From Trichopria drosophilae (lineage: Eukaryota > Arthropoda > Insecta > Hymenoptera > Diapriidae): DNA of 64,000 nt. Of this stretch, positions 61,471-64,000 are shown one piece after another (the first letter of the stretch is position 1; each line of letters opens with the position of its first letter). The stretch covers positions 139,490,001-139,554,000 of the forward strand of contig CM059584.1 in assembly GCA_030407085.1 (NCBI GenBank), in the 5' to 3' direction. The notes under the pieces are model-generated. The model made no database searches. It worked only from the letters and a program-made list of their open reading frames with translations, and was not told where the DNA came from. The position numbers were made by a program, and so were the translations under genes.

Positions 61471-61760
61471 CTGCAAAATGCTATTTTGCTCCCTATATCG
61501 CGGCAGCAAAATAGTAGTGTCTTTCCCTGTCGAGCAAAATAAATCATTGCGCAAGCAAAATAAATTTATCCGGGAGTAAAATAAATTTATCCACGAGAAA
61601 AATAAATGTATGAAACGCTGACTGCAAAATTCAATTTTACTCCCTATATCGCGCGAGCAAAATAGCAGTTTTTTTCCCTATCGAAGAAAATAGATTAGGT
61701 TAGGCGGGAGCAAATTTAATCTACGCGAGAGCAAAATAAGTTTGCTCCGTTCATCGCATA
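61471..61760. repeat. Tandem pair, 150-bp period, CTCCCTATATCGCG core
   Basis: ACTGCAAAAT at 61470 and 61620 begins two copies 150 bp apart, each followed by TTTTRCTCCCTATATCGCG, AGCAAAATAG and TTTCCCT. Within the first copy, AGCAAAATAAATTTATCCGG-like units repeat about every 24 bp (61533-61610). Each core is an imperfect palindrome. A single related copy lies at 51961. Confidence 0.65.
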
Positions 61761-62003
61761 TGTGTTTGAAGACTTGTGCAAATTGCCGACCTATCTACGC
61801 TCGCTCTCGTCGACAATCACCTATTTTGTGCCCTAGTTGCACAATGTACTATTATTATACTCTCAACCTAATGTGCTATTATGCCCCTCGTATCGCGGTG
61901 GATAAATAACAAGCTCTCGATTGTGAAAATACTTTGTGCAACAAGGGAGTAATAGGGGTTTGCTGGTGAGTAAATTTGAGACTTGAGCGAAGCGAGTTGT
62001 TCT
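61761..62003. other. Spacer with related GTGCTATTATGCCCC words
   Basis: TGTGCTATTATGCCCCTCGT and ATCGCGGTGGATAAATAA near 61872-61908 look like a diverged member of the preceding repeat. No gene. Confidence 0.35.
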
Positions 62004-62698
62004 TTAAGGGGTCTGTCTAGTAACTCACTTTTGAAAAATCGGTTTTTTGTTTTTTACTTTTTTCGAAAGTAAATATATTAAGAAATATTGTGTGATAAGG
62101 AATTTTGTAAGGTCCAGGCATCGCTGACTAGGTGTAAGTAATTTTTTTTTAAGAATTTCATATAAAAAAAACTTTAAACGCGTTTTTCTCGAAACAACGC
62201 TTTTACTCGGCTTGTTGATGAAATTTTCGAAACTACTCGACCGATCCTTATGAAATTTGAACCAAATATTCTTTAAACCTATCGCTATGTCCCCTATAAA
62301 TTTTTTTCAAAAATTTTGAAATTAACTATATTATTTTTTCAAAAATCGGTGAAAAAAAAACCGGTATTTTGAAAATTTTTTGTGTTTTCTTCACCATTTT
62401 TTTATTTTTTAAAATAATTGAACAAAATTCACAGGGGACATTGCCATTGTCATACCAAACCTAAAGCACTTTGATTTTTTTGTTTCAGACAACACAGCTC
62501 CGAGATTTTATCAACAAGGCGGACCTAGCTACTTTTCTAATACATGTATAAAATAAAAGAACAACATTTTTTTATGTATTTCAAGAGTGCATTTACTAAG
62601 CCTAATAACTTTTATATCATTACCTTTATCCAGTATCCCAAGAAATAATCACGAAAATCGCGTTTTTTTCGGCGCGAGCTACTAGACACACCCCTTAA
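62004..62698. mobile_element. TTAA-ended foldback element, 695 bp
   Basis: TTAA at both ends (62004-62007 and 62695-62698) is followed by GGGGTCTGTCTAGTAACTC on the left and GGGGTGTGTCTAGTAGCTC on the complementary right. Further in, CGGCTTGTTGATGAAATTTT pairs with a complementary right-side block (near 62505). No transposase frame. It is probably a non-autonomous TTAA-targeting element. Confidence 0.75.
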
Positions 62699-62819
62699 GT
62701 TACTCGAAGCATTTTTTTGTTTTAAATAAAAGATAAAAACTTTTATGAACTGAAAAAATTGCGATTTTCTCCAATTAATAACCGAAATGTTGTCGGAAGC
62801 TCTCATCGCATAAAATAAT

Positions 62820-63217
62820 CGACGTTAAAGCAAAAAATGCACGTAACAGGAATAACAAATAAAGGAAAAGGAACGGCTCAATTTTCACAATTTAGAAAAT
62901 GGAGAGAGGCAACTCCTGACAAATCCACTGTGAATTTCTCCCATTTTGTCACCGGAGCTTCGACGTTGGGAATAAATATGTGCTACGGGGGAATCGAATC
63001 GAGAACGAGACGACTACAAAGGAGGCGAGGGTAGATTGAATTTTAAGAAAACAGCACTCGTTCCCTGTGCGCCGTCGTCGTGTCGAAGTGCACTATCGCG
63101 TGTGCGACACATACGGTTATTTGTCCGCCATCCTCGATTTTCGATAGGGCGAAAAGCCGGGGACGTCCGTGCTTCTCTCTTAAAATATATAAGAAATTCG
63201 TGCCTCGAAAATCTTAC
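62820..63217. other. GC-elevated intronic or regulatory sequence beside the exon pair
   Basis: Immediately downstream (minus strand) of the donor at 63217 lies about 400 bp of GC- and CpG-elevated DNA. It contains short overlapping open frames on both strands, none with a recognisable product. A CpG-rich core lies near 63050-63180, and a YY1-type ATGGCGG occurs on the minus strand near 63127. It could hold an alternative promoter or an intronic enhancer. I see no exon that continues the phase-1 frame. Confidence 0.25.
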
Positions 63218-63314
63218 CTTTACGACGAACAGCCACGTCGGAGGCGCCTTGCTGGTCTCCATCCCCGCAGCACTTAACGAAGTTCCAGTCTTCGCGAAGC
63301 TTCTTCAACTTCTC
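63218..63314 (-). CDS. Coding exon, spectrin-repeat-like protein (downstream of pair)
   Basis: This minus-strand exon of 97 nt (32 codons plus 1 nt) follows the acceptor CCCCCTACAG and ends at the consensus donor GTAAGA. An 81-nt intron separates it from the upstream exon, and the phase-0 junction keeps the frame open. It begins EKLKKLREDWNFVK, which matches the helix C pattern of spectrin repeats around the conserved Trp. After the Trp the peptide runs CCGDGDQQGASDVAVRRK. That is not helical and is unlike the usual continuation of a spectrin repeat, so the exon may be alternative, terminal to the rod, or from a different coiled-coil family. It leaves in phase 1. No convincing partner exon was found further left in the window. 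Confidence 0.5.
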
Positions 63315-63395
63315 CTGTAGGGGGAAGAAAACGAAATTTCGAATAGTGCAAAGTTCACCGGCATGCCATCTAAAGCCTAATTTCTATACACTCAC
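63315..63395 (-). other. Short intron between the two spectrin-like exons
   Basis: This 81-bp intron on the minus strand begins GTGAGTG and ends in a C/T-rich tract with CAG. Size and signals are typical of small insect introns. The intron is what makes the two flanking open segments a convincing exon pair. Confidence 0.5.
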
Positions 63396-63503
63396 TTGAA
63401 GTTCGACGGAGACGGGCTGCTTCGCCGATTCGCTCTCTTTCTCGATGTTGGTGTAATTTTCGAGGACGTCTTTCACTTCGGTTTTTTTGTCTTCGATACT
63501 GGC
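63396..63503 (-). CDS. Coding exon, spectrin-repeat-like protein (upstream of pair)
   Basis: This is an internal exon of 108 nt (36 codons) read on the minus strand. It follows an acceptor ending TTGTAG and precedes a consensus donor GTGAGTG, with phase 0 at both ends. The peptide starts ASIEDKKTEVKDVLENY and ends SAKQPVSVELQ. It is charged and heptad-patterned, and the stretch up to the Trp in the next exon fits helix B and the start of helix C of a spectrin repeat. Spectrin-repeat proteins such as dystrophin and nesprin/MSP-300 link actin or the nuclear envelope to other structures and often have very large introns. GC content is clearly higher than the flanks, and it joins the next exon in frame. 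The exact protein is not identified and another coiled-coil protein remains possible. Confidence 0.55.
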
Positions 63504-64000
63504 CTACAAGATTGAATAATTCATTAAATAACAATAACAACATCGATGAAAATAGTCGTTTAACCACTTCACTGGTAGCCGTTTTCAAATAAAAAGTGCC
63601 AAGACTGGTACGAGCCAGTTTTTAAGATATCGAGAAACTGTGAAACGTGGGTTCCATTTTTACATAAAACATATCATTTAATGGAAAAAAACTGACTTCC
63701 CCCCTCCCCTTCACCCCCACAGGGTAGGGGGGGAAGCATACATTTTTGTTTAAAGTATACATTTTTCTTAATCAAATTTCGATGAGAATGTTAAATATGA
63801 GGTTTCCGGGGTCGCCGAATACCAATATGATCTCAGAATTTAAAAATTCAAAATGATGGATCTAATCTGTCGGACGAAATAAAACAATATTGAAACATCT
63901 CTTATCACAAGAAATGTGTTTTCTGAACATGATATCAAATGAATTTGAAGTGTGACAAAAAAACAACAAAAATAAAAAAAAAATGGAGTGCAAAATCCTC
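63504..64000. other. Upstream intron or flank of the spectrin-like exons
   Basis: No further exon is seen. A C-run/G-run imperfect hairpin lies at about 63692-63737, and a CAAAATGATGGATC word of the YY1-motif repeat at 63849. Confidence 0.4.

Noticed and set aside
61188..61547. 119-codon minus-strand frame
   Set aside because: Low-complexity Lys/Phe-rich product from AT-rich DNA that enters the 61471 repeat; no splice signals.

Overview
The window looks like AT-rich nuclear DNA from an insect. It has long non-coding stretches, GT-AG splice signals, many short inverted-repeat elements, and an interstitial (CCTAA)n/(TTAGG)n tract, which is the common insect telomere motif. The telomere motif and the scattered AACCTAACCT words fit Hymenoptera, but the order cannot be fixed from this sequence. 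There are no operons, no CRISPR array, no rRNA and no intact tRNA. I recognised no long open reading frame and no intact transposase or reverse transcriptase.

Layout. Positions 1-11,500 are AT-rich non-coding DNA with three hairpin-type elements. A CpG-dense block at 11.9-12.4 kb is the best promoter or 5'-exon candidate. Positions 12.4-20 kb hold degenerate AT-rich repeats and four inverted-repeat elements. Between 20 and 33 kb, short GC-elevated islands (20.2-21.0, 21.7-22.2, 25.0-25.3, 28.5-28.8, 31.7-32.0 and 32.8-33.4 kb) stand out from roughly 30% GC surroundings; some carry splice-flanked open frames. Positions 33.4-40 kb hold a 457-bp AT palindrome with CCCGGG ends and a 653-bp foldback with TTAA ends. 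At 40.5 kb a 69-codon reading frame for a single-pass membrane micropeptide follows a strong splice acceptor. Positions 41-52 kb hold a 29-bp minisatellite, an array of YY1-motif repeats and a GGGGCAAAGTGGGAT foldback. Positions 52-57.5 kb hold the telomere-motif tract and several GC-elevated islands. Positions 57.5-62.7 kb are AT-rich repeats, a small open frame and a second long TTAA-ended foldback.

The best-supported coding sequence is a pair of minus-strand exons at 63.2-63.5 kb. They encode a heptad-rich segment ending in a conserved-looking Trp, like helices B and C of a spectrin repeat (dystrophin or nesprin/MSP-300 type). The next exon downstream is not identifiable, so much of the window to the left may be a large intron or intergenic space. 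The GC-elevated, ORF-poor islands would then be candidate enhancers, which is inference. Most of what can be described with confidence is repeat structure: at least ten foldback or MITE-like elements, three with TTAA at both ends.
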